A stretch of 64,000 nucleotides of DNA from assembly GCA_946480825.1 (NCBI GenBank), contig CAMLLG010000011.1:1-64000 (forward strand). The letters are read 5' to 3'. Origin of the DNA: an uncultured Lysobacteraceae bacterium (GTDB lineage Bacteria > Pseudomonadota > Gammaproteobacteria > Xanthomonadales > Xanthomonadaceae). A model generated the notes under the pieces. That model did no database searches and was not told the DNA's origin. It saw only the letters and a program-made list of their open reading frames with translations. Of the stretch, positions 9,466 to 18,868 are shown piece after piece. The position numbers and the translations under genes are program-made. Position 1 is the first letter of the stretch; each line of letters begins with the position of its first letter.

Positions 9466-10656
9466 ATGTCACATCCGCACCATCGCCGTCCCGCCAGCCG
9501 CACCGCCATCGCGCTGTCGCTCGCGGTCGCCGCGTTCGCCATCGGCAACGCCGCCGCCGAAGAGCGCGCGCCGGTCCTCAGCAAAGTCGTCGCCAACGCG
9601 ATGAAGCGCGACCTCGGCATGAACGACGCGCAGCTTGCGCAGTACTTCAACGCCGAGCGCACCGCCTACGTCAACGAGGCCCGCGTGACCAGGCAACTCG
9701 GCGACCGCTATGCCGGCAGCTGGCTGGAGCGCGGCGCCGACGGCCAATATCGCTACGTCGCCGCCACCACCGGTTCGGCGAAAGCGGCGAGCGCCGACGG
9801 CATCGAAGTGCGCCAGCACCGCTACACCCTGCGCCAGCTGCGCGATGCGGCGGCGCAACTCGACGCCGTCCATGCCGGCACGCGGCAGAAAAGCCATCTC
9901 GTCGGCGTGCACGCCTGGGCCGTGGACGTGCCCAACAACAGCGTGCTGGTGACGGTCGCGCCCGGTCACGCGCTGCGCGCGGTCGACTTCGTCGCGGCGA
10001 GCAACATCGACGCCGGCATGATCCGTTTCGAGGTGTCGCCGTACGAAGCGCCGATTCCTTTCCTCAACGTGGTCGGCGGCGCCGAATACCAGTCCGGCGG
10101 CGGTCTGTGCTCGATCGGCTTCTCGGTGACCCGCAGCACCACCAAGGGCTTCGCCACCGCCGGCCACTGCGGCGGCGTCGGCACGACGGTGCGGCTCTCG
10201 GGCACGACGGTCGGCTCGGTGCAGGGCCGTTACTATCCCGGCGGCGATCAGGCCTGGGCGAACGTGCGCAGCACCGACACCCTGTTCGGCCAGGTGACCA
10301 AGTACAACGGCACCGTGCAGCGCGTGCTGGGCCGCACCGTGGCGCCGATCGGCGCGGCGGTCTGCCGTTCCGGCCGCACCACCGGCTGGCGCTGCGGCAC
10401 CATCGTGTCCTACAACAACACCGCCAACTACGGTGCGGGCAGCGTAAGCGGTCTCACCCGCTCCACCGCATGCGCCGGCCAGGGCGACTCCGGCGGTTCC
10501 TGGATCACCGGTACCGGCCAGGCGCAGGGCGTGACCTCGGGCGGCCAGCTGCCCGCCGGCAGCAACAACAACTGCGGCGTGGCCAGCCCGATCACCTGGT
10601 TCCAGCCGATCAATCCGATCCTGAGCCGCTTCGGCCTGACCCTGGTCCTGGGTTGA
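9466..10656 (+). CDS. Alpha-lytic endopeptidase precursor (S1E serine protease)
   Basis: A 396-residue pre-pro-protease, one residue shorter than Lysobacter enzymogenes alpha-lytic protease (397). The ATG at 9466 follows AAGGAGAG. The signal peptide ends at about NAAA (residue 32). A pro-region of about 165 residues, which folds the protease in this family, runs to about residue 199. The mature enzyme begins at about LNVVGG (200-205). The catalytic triad is His234 in TAGHC, Asp261 in PGGDQAW and Ser342 in GQGDSGGSW. The segments GAAVCRSGRTTG and ANYGAGSVSGLT match the known enzyme closely, as do the paired cysteines. It probably lyses bacterial walls or digests prey protein outside the cell. 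Confidence 0.93.
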   Translation: MSHPHHRRPASRTAIALSLAVAAFAIGNAAAEERAPVLSKVVANAMKRDLGMNDAQLAQYFNAERTAYVNEARVTRQLGDRYAGSWLERGADGQYRYVAATTGSAKAASADGIEVRQHRYTLRQLRDAAAQLDAVHAGTRQKSHLVGVHAWAVDVPNNSVLVTVAPGHALRAVDFVAASNIDAGMIRFEVSPYEAPIPFLNVVGGAEYQSGGGLCSIGFSVTRSTTKGFATAGHCGGVGTTVRLSGTTVGSVQGRYYPGGDQAWANVRSTDTLFGQVTKYNGTVQRVLGRTVAPIGAAVCRSGRTTGWRCGTIVSYNNTANYGAGSVSGLTRSTACAGQGDSGGSWITGTGQAQGVTSGGQLPAGSNNNCGVASPITWFQPINPILSRFGLTLVLG

Positions 10657-10684
10657 TCCTTTCCGCGGTCGATGTGCGATCCCG

Positions 10685-10716
10685 CGATGCCCCGGCTTGT
10701 CCGGGGCATCGTCTTT
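10685..10716 (+). terminator. Intrinsic terminator after the protease
   Basis: GATGCCCCGG (10686-10695) pairs with CCGGGGCATC (10701-10710) around a 5-nt loop and is followed by GTCTTT. It lies about 30 nt after the protease stop. Confidence 0.8.
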
Positions 10717-10735
10717 GCGGAGCGTGTTTTTTCGC

Positions 10736-10780
10736 AGCATCGGTTTCCGAAGCATCGGTTTCCGAGGCATCGCCGTTCGA
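10736..10780. repeat. Three 15-bp tandem repeats
   Basis: Two identical units of AGCATCGGTTTCCGA are followed by a third, diverged unit (GGCATCGCCGTTCGA). They lie in the non-coding stretch between the protease terminator and the epimerase gene. Unit length and design resemble the repeats at 9421. Confidence 0.8.
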
Positions 10781-10894
10781 GGTTTGGCCGTCCGCGGGTC
10801 GTTGTCGCGCGCGCTGACTTCCGGCACGGGCCGCGGCCGCCGTTTGCGAGAACGATGGCGCATCCGCTTCCGCCATCCATCTCCGGAGCCCCGC

Positions 10895-12076
10895 ATGACG
10901 CTGCAACGACGCGATGTCCTCAAACTCGGCGCACTCGGACTGGCCGCGGCCGCCCTCGGTCCGCATGCCGGCGCGCATGCCGAAACGCCGCCCGTGTCGC
11001 CGGCGAAGGCGGACGCGCCGCTCGATCTGCTGATTCTCGGCGGCACCGGCCTCACCGGCCCGCACCAGGTGCGTTACGCGCTGGCGCGCGGACATCGGGT
11101 CACGATCTTCAACCGCGGTCGCAAACAGCGCGAATGGCCCGGCCACGTCGAACAATTGCTGGGCGATCGCGACACCAACGATTACGCCGCGTTGAAGGCC
11201 GAAATCGCGAAGGGCCGGCGCTGGGACGCGGTCATCGACAACCCCAGCAGCGTGCCGGCGTGGATTCGCGACGCGGCGGCGGTGCTCAAGGGCCACGTCG
11301 GCGGCTACACCATGATTTCCAGTTTGTCGGCCTACGCCGGCAACGCGATTCCCGGCGAAGACGAGAACGCGCCGCTGGCGCGCTTCGACGGCGATCCGCT
11401 GAAGGAAACGATGGCGACGCTGCGCGCCGATATGGGCAAATATTCCGGCCTGAAGGCGGCGACCGAAGCGGAGACGCGAAAACACTTCGGCGCGAACGCG
11501 ACGATCGTTCGCCCCGGGCTGATCGTCGGTCCCGGCGACGAGACCGACCGGTTCACCTATTGGCCGCTGCGCATGCGCCGCGGCGGCGATGTGCTCTGCC
11601 CCGGCGATGGCCGCGACCCGGTGAAATTCATCGATGCGCGCGATCTCGGCGAATGGATGATCCGCCTCGCGGAACAGAAGGCGCGCGGTGCGTACAACGC
11701 CATCGGCCCGGACTACGCGCTCGACAACGCCGCGATGCTGTACGGCATCCGCGCCTCGACCACCCAGGGCGCGCGCCTCGTCTTCGTGCCGACGGACTTT
11801 CTCGAAGCGCAGAACGTCTCGCCCTGGGGCGACATGCCGGTATGGGTGCCGAACGCCGGCGACAGCGCCGGCTTCCACACCCGCAGCAACGCCAAAGCCA
11901 TCGCCGCCGGACTCACCTTCCGCAGTCTCGCCGACACCGTCGCCGCGACGCTGGCGTGGTACGACGCATTGCCGGAAGAACGCCGCAAGGCCGGGCCGCG
12001 CGCGGGGATCAAACCGGAGCGCGAAGTCGAGGTGTTGGCCGCTTGGAAGGCGCGGGCGGGCAAAAACACATCGTAA
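10895..12076 (+). CDS. NAD(P)-dependent epimerase/dehydratase-like protein with Tat signal
   Basis: This 393-residue protein starts at ATG 10895, with GGAG 8 nt upstream. The N-terminus is a Tat signal: QRRDVLKLG followed by an Ala/Leu-rich stretch, with cleavage at about HAHA-E (residue 29). An extended-SDR Rossmann domain follows, with the dinucleotide motif GGTGLTG at residues 49-55. The usual catalytic YxxxK is seen as YSGLK. The tail FRSLADTVAATLAWY resembles isoflavone-reductase- or NAD-epimerase-like proteins annotated in xanthomonads. A folded, cofactor-loaded enzyme exported by Tat fits this signal. The substrate is unknown. The terminator at 10685 separates it from the protease. Confidence 0.8.
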   Translation: MTLQRRDVLKLGALGLAAAALGPHAGAHAETPPVSPAKADAPLDLLILGGTGLTGPHQVRYALARGHRVTIFNRGRKQREWPGHVEQLLGDRDTNDYAALKAEIAKGRRWDAVIDNPSSVPAWIRDAAAVLKGHVGGYTMISSLSAYAGNAIPGEDENAPLARFDGDPLKETMATLRADMGKYSGLKAATEAETRKHFGANATIVRPGLIVGPGDETDRFTYWPLRMRRGGDVLCPGDGRDPVKFIDARDLGEWMIRLAEQKARGAYNAIGPDYALDNAAMLYGIRASTTQGARLVFVPTDFLEAQNVSPWGDMPVWVPNAGDSAGFHTRSNAKAIAAGLTFRSLADTVAATLAWYDALPEERRKAGPRAGIKPEREVEVLAAWKARAGKNTS

Positions 12077-12199
12077 TAGCGTCCGTAGTTATTGCTGAAA
12101 TGATGGGTACGGCGCTTTCAAACAAGTCAGTGGATACTTGTTGCTCCGAGAATACTGCGCATCGAGCATGATGCGCCTTATAGATTGATGTCTGCTGTT

Positions 12200-12495
12200 A
12201 ATAGTGATAAAGATGCCATGCCCGCTCCATTTTAGGGGAGCGGGGAATGCCATACGACAGGTGGCCGGCAGATGCAATACGCAGATGCCAACCACCGGAC
12301 CATGGTGACCACGAGAGTTGTCAGTGTTTCGACGACCAGCGTCATCAGAAGTTCCTCCGTTGTATTTAGGCAGTTCAATGATCTTGAACGACGCGGCTAA
12401 ACCTCGAATATTATCGAGGTGGGTAGGGCACATTGAAATATGGCCTGGCAGTACAGCAGGGGGAGGCAATGGTCGCCGCAACCAGCCTCGCCCTG
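12200..12495 (+). ncRNA. Candidate structured non-coding RNA of the reverse transcriptase system
   Basis: The 437 bases between the epimerase stop and the RT start hold no gene I believe in, but they do hold at least five stable hairpins. They are 12221-12228/12237-12244 (CCCGCTCC stem); 12260-12269/12287-12296 (GGTGG..GGC with GCC..CCACC); 12373-12378/12384-12389 (GTTCAA stem); 12401-12407/12414-12420 (ACCTCGA stem); and 12457-12467/12485-12495 (CAGGGGGAGGC, one mismatch). The last ends 18 nt before the RT ATG. GCCATA at 12249 could pair with TATGGC at 12439 and close the central part. Base composition is much less GC-rich than the flanks. DRT2 and related defence RTs use an RNA in this position as template. 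The 5' and 3' ends given are estimates. Confidence 0.5.
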
Positions 12496-12513
12496 TAAAA
12501 CAAAGGTCAAGAC

Positions 12514-13788
12514 ATGGAATTCAAAACAAAACCAAAAACAGCACTGGAAGCCGCAAGTCGGCCGCGTCCTTACGTGCATTTCGATTTGCCTTTTGAGAAA
12601 GGCGATACAGAATCGATACAAACCATCGTTGCAGACCCATCTGCAGTTTGCAGGCACTCTTTTTACCCTTTTTTACGTCTAGACTTGATTCGCAACAAGG
12701 TAAAAAAATTACCGGGCGGAAAGAAAGAGTTCGACCTAAAAATACGCGAGATTCGCTATGCTTCTCACAAAGATTCCGCGATCTATGCTTATTACAATTT
12801 CTTACTTTCAGAAAAGTACGAAAATCGAGTTTCCGCACTTGGCATTGACACAGAAATAGTTGCTTTCAGATCGCTCGGAAAATCAAACATAGATTTTGCC
12901 GCAGAAGCATTTGACTGGATTAAAAAAAGCACACCATGCGTCGCGCTTGGTTTTGACGTAAAAGATTTTTTCGGATCTCTGGACCATGCACTGCTAAAAA
13001 AACAATGGGCTGCAGTTCTGGGTGAAACCAGCCTCCCAGATGATCATTACTCGGTCTTCCGAGCGATAACAAAGCATGCATCTGTAGAGCTGATAGAAGC
13101 AAGAAAAAAACTTGGGATAAGCCGTTCGAAGCTAGAAAAATCCAAAAAGTTTTGCAGCGCAGAAGAATTTAGGTGTGTCATCCGCGACGGCGGGCTAATC
13201 AATGTAAATAAAAATAATTTTGGCATACCACAAGGCTCTCCTATCAGTGCGCTTTTGTCCAACCTATATTTGCTTCCATTCGACGAAAAAATAAAGATCC
13301 ATACAAAAAAATGGAATGGTTTCTACAGAAGATATTGTGACGACATATTGATTGTCGTTCCGATTGCTCACAAGAATGAAGCTTGTGAAAAAGTCAAAGA
13401 ATTACTTAAAGAATTGAAGTTGGAAGTTCAAGACAAGAAGACCCTTGTGTGCACTTTCACTCCCGTTGCCGACAGACCACTTCAGTATCTTGGATTTTTA
13501 TTCGATGGAATAAACATTTATCTCCGCTCAGGGGGAATAGCTAGATTCTTCAAAAAAATGCGCGCAGGGGTTCGACTTCACACCAAGGCAAAGAGGAAAG
13601 ATGGGAAAACTCTTTTGCATGTTCAGCGACGAAAGAAGTTATTGAATGCCTACACTGAACATGCGCCTGAGAAGGCGCGAAGCTACATGAACTATGTAAA
13701 GCGGACCGCACATAAAACAGACTCAGATTCGCCTATACGCCAACTCAAAGCACATAAAAAGAAATTCAAAAAGTTGATTGAAGAGTAA
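12514..13788 (+). CDS. Antiviral-type reverse transcriptase (DRT/UG group, DRT2-like)
   Basis: This 424-residue protein has a complete RT palm. Motif A is FDVKDFFGSLDH (147-158), motif B GIPQGSPISALLSN (237-250), the catalytic motif C is YCDD (274-277), and motif E is LQYLG (323-327). A basic C-terminal tail rich in Lys and Arg probably binds RNA. It has no maturase, endonuclease or nitrilase domain, which argues against group II introns and DRT1, and I see no retron NAxxH or VTG motif. Length, YCDD active site, stand-alone gene and structured upstream region fit defence-associated RTs of DRT type 2. The gene is strikingly AT-rich, with many AAA and ATA codons, so it was acquired. AAAGG lies about 8 nt before the ATG. 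The subtype is inferred. Confidence 0.8.
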   Translation: MEFKTKPKTALEAASRPRPYVHFDLPFEKGDTESIQTIVADPSAVCRHSFYPFLRLDLIRNKVKKLPGGKKEFDLKIREIRYASHKDSAIYAYYNFLLSEKYENRVSALGIDTEIVAFRSLGKSNIDFAAEAFDWIKKSTPCVALGFDVKDFFGSLDHALLKKQWAAVLGETSLPDDHYSVFRAITKHASVELIEARKKLGISRSKLEKSKKFCSAEEFRCVIRDGGLINVNKNNFGIPQGSPISALLSNLYLLPFDEKIKIHTKKWNGFYRRYCDDILIVVPIAHKNEACEKVKELLKELKLEVQDKKTLVCTFTPVADRPLQYLGFLFDGINIYLRSGGIARFFKKMRAGVRLHTKAKRKDGKTLLHVQRRKKLLNAYTEHAPEKARSYMNYVKRTAHKTDSDSPIRQLKAHKKKFKKLIEE

Positions 13789-13916
13789 TTCCTCGCATCA
13801 AAATAGTTTTCTGGGGTTACATGCAGAGCACATTCCGAAGACGAAGCGCATCCTCGTAATGGTTGAGGATAAACGACTAGATGCAGGCTCAACGCACGGA
13901 TGCCGTAAGCCAGTTC

Positions 13917-13946
13917 GTAGCCCGGGTCTCGCCAACGGCGAGACCC
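13917..13946 (+). repeat. REP hairpin, left of the RAYT fragment
   Basis: The GTAG head is followed by a 10-bp stem GGGTCTCGCC/GGCGAGACCC with a 3-nt loop. It is the same REP family as 16170 and 16811 and lies about 70 nt upstream of the truncated RAYT, as REP 16170 does for the full-length RAYT. No other feature is seen between the RT stop and this REP. Confidence 0.85.
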
Positions 13947-14015
13947 GTTGAAACCTCACGGCAATTCCGGAATTTTCCGATATCGGATGGGTCGTGGAGA
14001 TCGCATCCTGCGTGG

Positions 14016-14225
14016 ATGGTGCTGTATCGACGCGATGGAGTGCCCGGCGACACCTATTTCTTCACGCTGACGTTGGCGAACCGTTCCGACCGGACGCTCA
14101 TCGAGCAGATCGATGCCTTGCGATGGTCTTTACGGGAGACCAGAACCGAACGTCCGTTCGAGATCATGGCGATGGCGATCTTGCCGGATCACCTGCACGC
14201 AATCTTTCGCCTTATCCAAGGCGCA
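14016..14225 (+). pseudogene. REP-associated tyrosine transposase (RAYT), 5' fragment
   Basis: The reading frame from ATG 14016 encodes the first 70 residues of a RAYT, nearly collinear with the full-length copy at 16269. Shared segments are [17 protein letters not shown] and ERPFEI, and it has an intact HUH motif, DHLH, with His59 and His61. Similarity then stops at about IFRLIQGA. The frame runs on into the antisense of the neighbouring permease gene, so the C-terminal half with the catalytic Tyr block is missing. The upstream 100 nt, including the REP, also match the copy at 16139-16269. This is the broken remnant of a duplicated REP-RAYT unit. Confidence 0.85.
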
Positions 14226-14269
14226 TTACTACGTCCCGTGAGCGCCCGCGACCGGGAAATCGCCCTGCC

Positions 14270-16020
<1,751 letters not shown>

Positions 16021-16169
16021 GGGATCGCTGTCGCGGAGATCGGATCGATGATCGTACCGGAGCGGGTGCCCACGCACCGTCCCGCAGGCGGGAAATTCAA
16101 TCCCGATCCGTCGCCGCGATGCGCGCGGTCACGCGCCGTGAGCGCGTCGATGCGGTGGTGGTGCAGTCC

Positions 16170-16203
16170 GTAGCCCGGGTCTCGCCACCGGCGAGACCCG
16201 GGG
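16170..16203 (+). repeat. REP hairpin, left of the full-length RAYT
   Basis: The GTAG head is followed by a 13-bp stem, CCCGGGTCTCGCC paired with GGCGAGACCCGGG around ACC. It lies 66 nt before the RAYT ATG. Confidence 0.9.
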
Positions 16204-16268
16204 AATCCTTACAACGCGCGCGGACTTTCCCGATACCGCATGGCGTTCAAAGATCGCATCGTGCCCCG

Positions 16269-16796
16269 ATGGTTCTGTATCGACGCAATCGTGTGCCCGG
16301 CGGCACTTGTTTCTTCACGCTGACGTTGGCGGATCGTTCTTCGCGGACGCTCGTCGAACAGATCGACGCTCTGCGATGGTCGTTACGGAAGACCAAGACG
16401 GAGCGCCCGTTCGAGATCGTCGCGATGGTGGTGTTGCCGGATCGCTCGCATGCCGTCTGGCGTTTACCGGAAGGCGATAATGCGTATTCGACACGGTTGC
16501 CGGTTTTCAAAGGCAGTTTCACGCGGGCTTTGAAAGCCCGGGGTGCATTTATTCCACGGTCCAGTCGCCGAGAGCCAACCGTGTGGGCCCGGCGTTTCTG
16601 GGAGCACACGATCCGCGACGACGACGATCTGCGGACGCATGTCGACTACGTCCACTACAACCCGGTCAAACATGGTTTGGCCGGTCGTGTTTCGGCTTGG
16701 CCGTATTCCACGTTCCATCGTGATGTCGCGATGGGCAGAGTGCATCGCGATCGGGGTGTGGCGCAGGGCAGCGTGTGTGCGGGCGAAGATGGATGA
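16269..16796 (+). CDS. REP-associated tyrosine transposase (RAYT), full length but HUH motif altered
   Basis: A 175-residue RAYT, slightly longer than the E. coli enzyme. The conserved blocks are FFTLTLADR (15-23), ERPFEI (45-50), VWRLPEGD (63-70), [10 protein letters not shown] (108-117) and [12 protein letters not shown] (126-137), which carries the Tyr region. The metal-binding HUH motif, normally LPDHLH or LPEHMH, reads LPDRSH, with Arg59 in place of the first His. The truncated copy at 14016 keeps HLH at the same positions. RAYTs cut and join single-stranded REP DNA through this HUH-Tyr pair, so this protein may be inactive or domesticated. It sits between inverted REPs, the usual arrangement. 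Confidence 0.9.
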   Translation: MVLYRRNRVPGGTCFFTLTLADRSSRTLVEQIDALRWSLRKTKTERPFEIVAMVVLPDRSHAVWRLPEGDNAYSTRLPVFKGSFTRALKARGAFIPRSSRREPTVWARRFWEHTIRDDDDLRTHVDYVHYNPVKHGLAGRVSAWPYSTFHRDVAMGRVHRDRGVAQGSVCAGEDG

Positions 16797-16810
16797 GTGT
16801 CGGTCACGGT

Positions 16811-16846
16811 CATCCCGGGTCTCGCCGGTGGCGAGACCCGGGCTAC
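16811..16846 (-). repeat. Inverted REP hairpin, right of the full-length RAYT
   Basis: CCCGGGTCTCGCC and GGCGAGACCCGGG flank GGT and are followed by CTAC: the REP of 16170 in opposite orientation, starting 15 nt after the RAYT stop. The pair frames the RAYT gene. Confidence 0.9.
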
Positions 16847-16890
16847 GGGTTTTCGATCAAGTCATTGCCGGATGGTTTTGAACAAAGCGC

Positions 16891-17601
16891 TCAACCCGCG
16901 CCGTGGCACTTCTTGTATTTCTTCCCGCTGCCGCAGGGGCACGGGTCGTTGCGGTCGGGGGTGATCGCGCGGCGCCGCGGGACGCGCGGCGTGAGGGCGT
17001 CGATGCGATGGTGGTGCAGGTCGGCGAGCATGCCGGGCAGTTCGACGATGATGCCCAGGCGCTCCTTGTAGTCGAGCGGCGCGGGTTCGGCGGTCGGGTC
17101 TTCGCCGAGGACCTCGCCGGTGGCGAGGCGGTCGAGGAAGGTGAAGATCTCGTCGATCCAGTCGTGTTCGTCCAGCCATGCGTCCCAGGCCGCTTCGCGC
17201 AATTCGACGCCGCGGAAGAAGCCGAAGGCCCAGTCGCGGCCGACATCGAGTTCGTCGTCGTCGTGTTCGGACGGATCTTCCGGCAGCCACAGCAGCGGCG
17301 CGAGGTGATCGGGCAGGTCGTCGCCGGCATGGCGCACGCGCTGTTCGACCATGCGCGCATGCGCGGCGAGCAGCGCGTCAACCTCGGCGGCTTCTTCGGC
17401 GCCGTCCCAGCGCGGGGGTTTGCCGCCCCACACCACCGGCTGCCATTCCTCCGGCGGCACGGTCTCGGGCGAGACCGCCAGCGCGGACAGGAAGCCGTCC
17501 AGCGCTTCGAGGTTGAAGCCCTTGAACGGCACCGCGCGGGTATCGAGCAGGTCGGAGAGGCGTTCGAGGCGGGCGTCGTCGAGGAGGTCGGTGCTGGACA
17601 T
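16891..17601 (-). CDS. UPF0149/YecA family protein with C-terminal SEC-C zinc motif
   Basis: A 236-residue acidic protein. The N-terminal 180 residues form the all-helical UPF0149 domain ([17 protein letters not shown], and [13 protein letters not shown]). The C-terminal 22 residues are a SEC-C motif, [15 protein letters not shown], the zinc-binding tail also found on SecA. This combination is that of E. coli YecA, which has been linked to SecA and the ribosome. No operon partner is evident; the next gene upstream is divergent. Function in this organism is unknown beyond the family. Confidence 0.88.
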   Translation of the reverse strand: MSSTDLLDDARLERLSDLLDTRAVPFKGFNLEALDGFLSALAVSPETVPPEEWQPVVWGGKPPRWDGAEEAAEVDALLAAHARMVEQRVRHAGDDLPDHLAPLLWLPEDPSEHDDDELDVGRDWAFGFFRGVELREAAWDAWLDEHDWIDEIFTFLDRLATGEVLGEDPTAEPAPLDYKERLGIIVELPGMLADLHHHRIDALTPRVPRRRAITPDRNDPCPCGSGKKYKKCHGAG

Positions 17602-17739
17602 GGCGTTTGTGCGGCGGCCTGGCAGGCGGAATGGCGCCTAGGGTAATCGACCCGGCGATGCGCGCGAGCGACCAAGACGGATCAATCGCGGCGCAGCGCC
17701 GGCGGTTACGCTGGATGGCGTCGCCCCGCGGACTCGCCC

Positions 17740-18279
17740 ATGCGCCTGCTTCGATCGTGTTTTCTCGGTGCGCTCGTCGTGCTGCCCGTCGCCATGCACG
17801 CGTCCGCACAGACGCCGCTGCCCGCGCCGCCGCCGGCCTGCGACGCGCCCGAACATCATCAGTTCGATTTCTGGCTGGGCGCATGGGAGGTGACCGGTGG
17901 GCCGCAGCGCGACCGCATCGTCGGCCACAGCACGATCGACCGCGTCGCCGGTGGCTGCGCACTGCGCGAGCGCTGGGTGAACGCGGGCGGCAGCGACGGC
18001 CACAGCCTCAATGTCTACGATCGCGTCGCGCGCCGCTGGACCCAGTTCTGGATCGGTGCCGACGGTGTGGTCCTGCGGCTCGAAGGCGGCCTGCGCGCGG
18101 ACGGCGCGATGGCGATGGAAGGCGCGCTGCCCGACGGCAGGGGCGGCGTGCAGCGCCAGCGCATCGTGTGGACGCCGGAACCCGACGGCAGCGTGGTCCA
18201 GCAATGGGACACCTCCGACGACGACGGGGCGACGTGGCAGGTGTCGTTCGTCGGCGTGTACCGACGCAAGGCGCGTTGA
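17740..18279 (+). CDS. Secreted hypothetical protein, DUF1579-like
   Basis: A 179-residue protein with a Sec signal peptide (cleavage near ASAQ, residue 24). The rest looks like a single beta-rich lipocalin-like domain. The FDFWLGAWEVTGG block and the alternating Trp/Arg strands (WTQFWIGADG, IVWTPEPDG) are typical of secreted DUF1579-type proteins. It converges with the mocA-like gene only 7 nt away. No enzymatic motif is visible and the role is unknown. Confidence 0.7.
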   Translation: MRLLRSCFLGALVVLPVAMHASAQTPLPAPPPACDAPEHHQFDFWLGAWEVTGGPQRDRIVGHSTIDRVAGGCALRERWVNAGGSDGHSLNVYDRVARRWTQFWIGADGVVLRLEGGLRADGAMAMEGALPDGRGGVQRQRIVWTPEPDGSVVQQWDTSDDDGATWQVSFVGVYRRKAR

Positions 18280-18286
18280 AGACGCG

Positions 18287-18868
18287 CTAGTCGCGCGGCA
18301 GGTCCGCGGGTGTGTCGACATCGCCGGGCGGGTGCGGTGCGGGGTGATCGACGGGATCGCGTTCGTCGCGCAGCAGCGCGCGTGCACCCTGATCGCCGCG
18401 CAGGGCCGCCAGCGCGGAGAAGGCCGTGCGCGGAAACACCGCCGGCACGCCGCGCACGCCGTCGTAACGCGAGGCGACCATCCGTTGCGGGTGGGCGCCG
18501 GCCAGCACCAGCAGCGCGCGCAGCCAGATCGCGTCGACCGCGTACTGATCGGTCAACAGCACCAGCAGACGTTCGACCGCCGGGTCCGCGTCGACCTGCG
18601 CGACCACCGCGCGCAGCGAGGCCGAGAGTCCGTCGTCGGCAGTGGCCACGTCGACGCGCGCGATGGCCGTGCCGTCGCCCGGCAGCGCCAGCGTGCGCCA
18701 CAGCGCGTCGCCGTCCGCGCCGAGCGCGACGACCACCCGCGGCGCCACCGCGCAGGCGGTGTCGAGCGCGCGCTGCAGCAGCGTGCGGCCTTGCCAGCGC
18801 ACCAGCGCCTTGGGTCGACCCAGACGCGAGGAACGACCGGCGGCGAGGATCGCGACCGCGGTGCTCAT
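18287..18868 (-). CDS. Molybdenum-cofactor nucleotidyltransferase, MocA/MobA-like
   Basis: A 193-residue NTP-transferase whose ATG overlaps the xdhC stop. The nucleotide-binding N-terminus AILAAGRSSRLGRPK (residues 6-20) is the signature of the MobA/MocA family. The later segment LLTDQYAVDAIWL fills the place of the PxxxD block. MocA-type enzymes attach CMP to molybdopterin to make the MCD cofactor used by xanthine-oxidase-family enzymes. Its place as the last gene of the iorA-iorB-xdhC operon strongly suggests it makes the cofactor for the hydroxylase at 19879-22589. Confidence 0.85.
   Translation of the reverse strand: MSTAVAILAAGRSSRLGRPKALVRWQGRTLLQRALDTACAVAPRVVVALGADGDALWRTLALPGDGTAIARVDVATADDGLSASLRAVVAQVDADPAVERLLVLLTDQYAVDAIWLRALLVLAGAHPQRMVASRYDGVRGVPAVFPRTAFSALAALRGDQGARALLRDERDPVDHPAPHPPGDVDTPADLPRD

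Noticed and set aside
12089..12481. 130-codon minus-strand frame over the putative RNA
   Set aside because: No ribosome site, no motif, and it covers a region of conserved-looking hairpins. It is discussed only as part of the concatemer idea.
12514..13788. Retron reverse transcriptase
   Set aside because: No NAxxH or VTG motif was seen and the protein is longer than typical retron RTs. No msr/msd-like inverted repeat pair bracketing the upstream region stood out.
12514..13788. Group II intron maturase
   Set aside because: No maturase or HNH domain, no domain V/VI-like RNA ending downstream, and the RT is not flanked by intron boundaries.
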